Positions 6,120 through 7,387 of a DNA stretch of 7,387 bases are shown here, piece after piece. Where the stretch lies: the NCBI GenBank assembly GCA_964423615.1, contig CAYRFQ010000185.1, forward strand, positions 1 to 7,387, written 5' to 3'. How positions within the stretch are numbered: position 1 is the stretch's first letter; every line of letters starts with the position of its first letter. The notes beneath the pieces were generated by a model that was not told the origin of the DNA, searched no databases, and saw only the letters and a list, made by a program, of their open reading frames with translations. The translations under genes and the position numbers were made by a program. This stretch comes from CAYRFQ01 sp964423615 (GTDB lineage: Bacteria > Planctomycetota > Planctomycetia > Gemmatales > Gemmataceae).

Positions 6120-6581
6120 TCATCGTTTCACTTGTTGGTAAGTTTCGATTGATGCTAAACTTCCTTCTTTGGTGCGAAACTCCGTTGGACGCCACCAATG
6201 AAAAGGAGCGCCATAACTACATTTCTGAAGCCGTCCGTCTTTGTCGAATCGATAAATCCGCCACCCTGTGGTCCCTTTGCTTTCGGGAATCAACTTGTTT
6301 TTCAAGATTGTCACATCCATCGTCTTGGGGGCTTTTGTGGAATCGATCTTGTATCGCGCTTCCACGGCCACTTTGCCACCCATGAGTATAAAGAGCTTGT
6401 CCTTTTTAAAGATCGCCCGAACGTCGTTGGTAGGCTTGAAACCTCTCCCGCCGACTTCTGCGTAGACCATTTTCCAGGTCCCCTGTAACCTTTGGTGATC
6501 CGACATTGGTTTCTTTTTCTCGCCGGAGTTTCCGAAAGGAAGAGCAGAGAGAACACAAAACAGAAAGAAGCACCCAAACAT
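6120..6581 (-). CDS. TIGR03067 domain secreted protein, copy 2
   Basis: This 153-residue copy has the same signal peptide, domain motifs, ATG start (6579-6581) and GAGAGG ribosome binding site as copy 1. It carries Leu142, Ala143 and Glu146. Its DNA appears identical to copy 3 across the whole gene. Upstream on the same strand is the truncated unit-2 version of the degraded frame. Confidence 0.88.
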   Translation of the reverse strand: MFGCFFLFCVLSALPFGNSGEKKKPMSDHQRLQGTWKMVYAEVGGRGFKPTNDVRAIFKKDKLFILMGGKVAVEARYKIDSTKAPKTMDVTILKNKLIPESKGTTGWRIYRFDKDGRLQKCSYGAPFHWWRPTEFRTKEGSLASIETYQQVKR

Positions 6582-6670
6582 TATTGTCACCTCTCAAACA
6601 ATCAAAGTGTTAGGGAATTGACATTACAGAATCATTCGTCGATCGACCTGGGCAAGATGGTTTCCAGAGA

Positions 6671-6835
6671 TTACCTTGGCTCGAATTCTTTGCTGGTTCC
6701 TGGTTGTATAACGAACTAGAGGCATGGCAAGGACTCACGGTATCTTAACGCCTGTAAAAACCCGTCGGTTGATCGTGGAACCGAGAACTCTAACATTTCC
6801 AGTCCGGATAACACCCAGATACTGCCACTCTCTAT
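6671..6835 (-). pseudogene. Truncated second copy of the degraded upstream frame
   Basis: This is the unit-2 version of the tail of the 5645-5992 frame, starting at the unit 2/3 junction with IESGSIWVLSGLE. It has lost its 5' half through the 287-bp absence. It also carries an in-frame stop: CAG is now TAG at 6716-6718 (5690-5692 in unit 1). Other changes (Val to Met, Asp to Glu, Cys to Arg, and the inverted segment) alter the protein. Confidence 0.6.
6765..6784. repeat. 6-bp inverted repeat with 8-bp loop, orientation 2
   Basis: This is the same inverted-repeat frame as at 5739-5758, with the internal segment turned round: GGTTGATCGTGGAACC at 6767-6782 is the exact reverse complement of 5741-5756. 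Confidence 0.95.
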
Positions 6836-7334
6836 CAATGCGCAGAATGTTTTTCGATTCATCGTTTCACTTGTTGGTAAGTTTCGATTGATGCTAAACT
6901 TCCTTCTTTGGTGCGAAACTCCGTTGGACGCCACCAATGAAAAGGAGCGCCATAACTACATTTCTGAAGCCGTCCGTCTTTGTCGAATCGATAAATCCGC
7001 CACCCTGTGGTCCCTTTGCTTTCGGGAATCAACTTGTTTTTCAAGATTGTCACATCCATCGTCTTGGGGGCTTTTGTGGAATCGATCTTGTATCGCGCTT
7101 CCACGGCCACTTTGCCACCCATGAGTATAAAGAGCTTGTCCTTTTTAAAGATCGCCCGAACGTCGTTGGTAGGCTTGAAACCTCTCCCGCCGACTTCTGC
7201 GTAGACCATTTTCCAGGTCCCCTGTAACCTTTGGTGATCCGACATTGGTTTCTTTTTCTCGCCGGAGTTTCCGAAAGGAAGAGCAGAGAGAACACAAAAC
7301 AGAAAGAAGCACCCAAACATTATTGTCACCTCTC
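6836..7334 (-). repeat. Tandem unit 3 (499 bp, partial)
   Basis: This unit matches units 1 and 2 up to CCTCTC at 7329-7334 and then diverges completely. It holds only the TIGR03067 gene and its ribosome binding site; the shared upstream sequence of the other units is absent. Confidence 0.92.
6859..7320 (-). CDS. TIGR03067 domain secreted protein, copy 3
   Basis: The protein is identical to copy 2 (153 residues, signal peptide plus one TIGR03067 domain). The ATG at 7318-7320 is preferred because the GAGAGG motif is kept eight bases upstream; a longer frame from 7347 would start before that site and is unlikely. Unlike copies 1 and 2, the DNA beyond the ribosome binding site is unique and carries two palindromes, so this copy probably has its own promoter. 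It may be the founder copy or the newest duplicate. Confidence 0.88.
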   Translation of the reverse strand: MFGCFFLFCVLSALPFGNSGEKKKPMSDHQRLQGTWKMVYAEVGGRGFKPTNDVRAIFKKDKLFILMGGKVAVEARYKIDSTKAPKTMDVTILKNKLIPESKGTTGWRIYRFDKDGRLQKCSYGAPFHWWRPTEFRTKEGSLASIETYQQVKR

Positions 7335-7335
7335 T

Positions 7336-7369
7336 GAACGTTCGCAAAAATTTGTGATCGTTTGATCAC
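7336..7369. promoter_or_regulatory. Palindromes upstream of TIGR03067 copy 3, possible operator
   Basis: GAACGTTC (7336-7343) is a perfect 8-bp palindrome and GTGATC-GTTT-GATCAC (7354-7369) a perfect 6-bp inverted repeat with a 4-base gap. Both lie 16-49 bases before the start codon, where a repressor could act. No clear -35/-10 pair can be named before the window ends. Confidence 0.35.
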
Positions 7370-7387
7370 TACCAGTTTTGAATTTTT

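Larger units (their letters stand above)
6097..6835 (-). repeat. Tandem unit 2 (739 bp)
   Basis: This unit is colinear with unit 1 up to 6836, where it runs straight into unit 3. It therefore lacks the 287 bp found at 5811-6097. Bases 6097-6595 match 6836-7334 at an offset of 739 with no differences that I could find. Confidence 0.9.

Noticed and set aside
5123..7227. Repeated + strand frames of 65-111 residues opposite the TIGR03067 genes
   Set aside because: They recur only because the DNA is repeated; the minus strand carries the recognised domain, signal peptide and ribosome binding site.
5071..7334. Array of direct repeats as a CRISPR or satellite
   Set aside because: The units are long, gene-bearing duplications, not short repeats with unique spacers.

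Overview
The window most likely comes from a planctomycete. The best evidence is three copies of a small secreted protein carrying the TIGR03067 domain, a family known almost only from that phylum. Initiation signals are mixed: the TIGR03067 genes and the PD-(D/E)XK gene have Shine-Dalgarno sequences, while the zinc-finger gene shows none. The window reads as accessory, rearranged DNA made of selfish or defence genes, gene debris, and recent duplications.

Left part (1-1908, + strand): a C-terminal remnant of a tyrosine recombinase, with its catalytic-tyrosine box still legible, precedes an intact YhcG/DUF1016-type PD-(D/E)XK nuclease gene. A small CHC2-like zinc-finger protein follows. This is typical cargo of an integrative element.

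Middle part (about 2018-5055): two direct repeats of about 103 bp (A at 2018-2120, B at 4953-5055) flank an AT-richer block with two genes on the minus strand. The upstream one is a 5'-truncated RHS gene. It keeps the end of the RHS core (GRW-ISRDPLG and NLYRYVNNQP motifs, then DPSGL) followed by a tip of about 277 residues. That tip carries HELTH, a downstream Asp and an NADTY motif, the signature of M35 (aspzincin/deuterolysin-type) metallopeptidases, so it looks like a polymorphic-toxin tip. Downstream on the same strand is a lipoprotein built from two 157-residue repeats. The last 311 bp of each repeat are almost identical while the heads have diverged, which suggests gene conversion. Its position makes it a candidate immunity protein, but this is inference. 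The RHS frame stops making sense just upstream of codon 1, where a fragment of an unrelated + strand gene begins.

Right part (5071-7334): three tandem units (1026, 739 and 499 bp in the window) each carry a TIGR03067 gene on the minus strand. Copies 2 and 3 appear identical; copy 1 differs at three clustered bases, all changing amino acids. Units 1 and 2 also carry a degraded upstream reading frame. Unit 2 lacks 287 bp present in unit 1. The most striking detail is an exact 16-bp inversion between units 1 and 2, set in a 6-bp inverted repeat. The third gene has a different upstream region with two palindromes, so it may be regulated differently.
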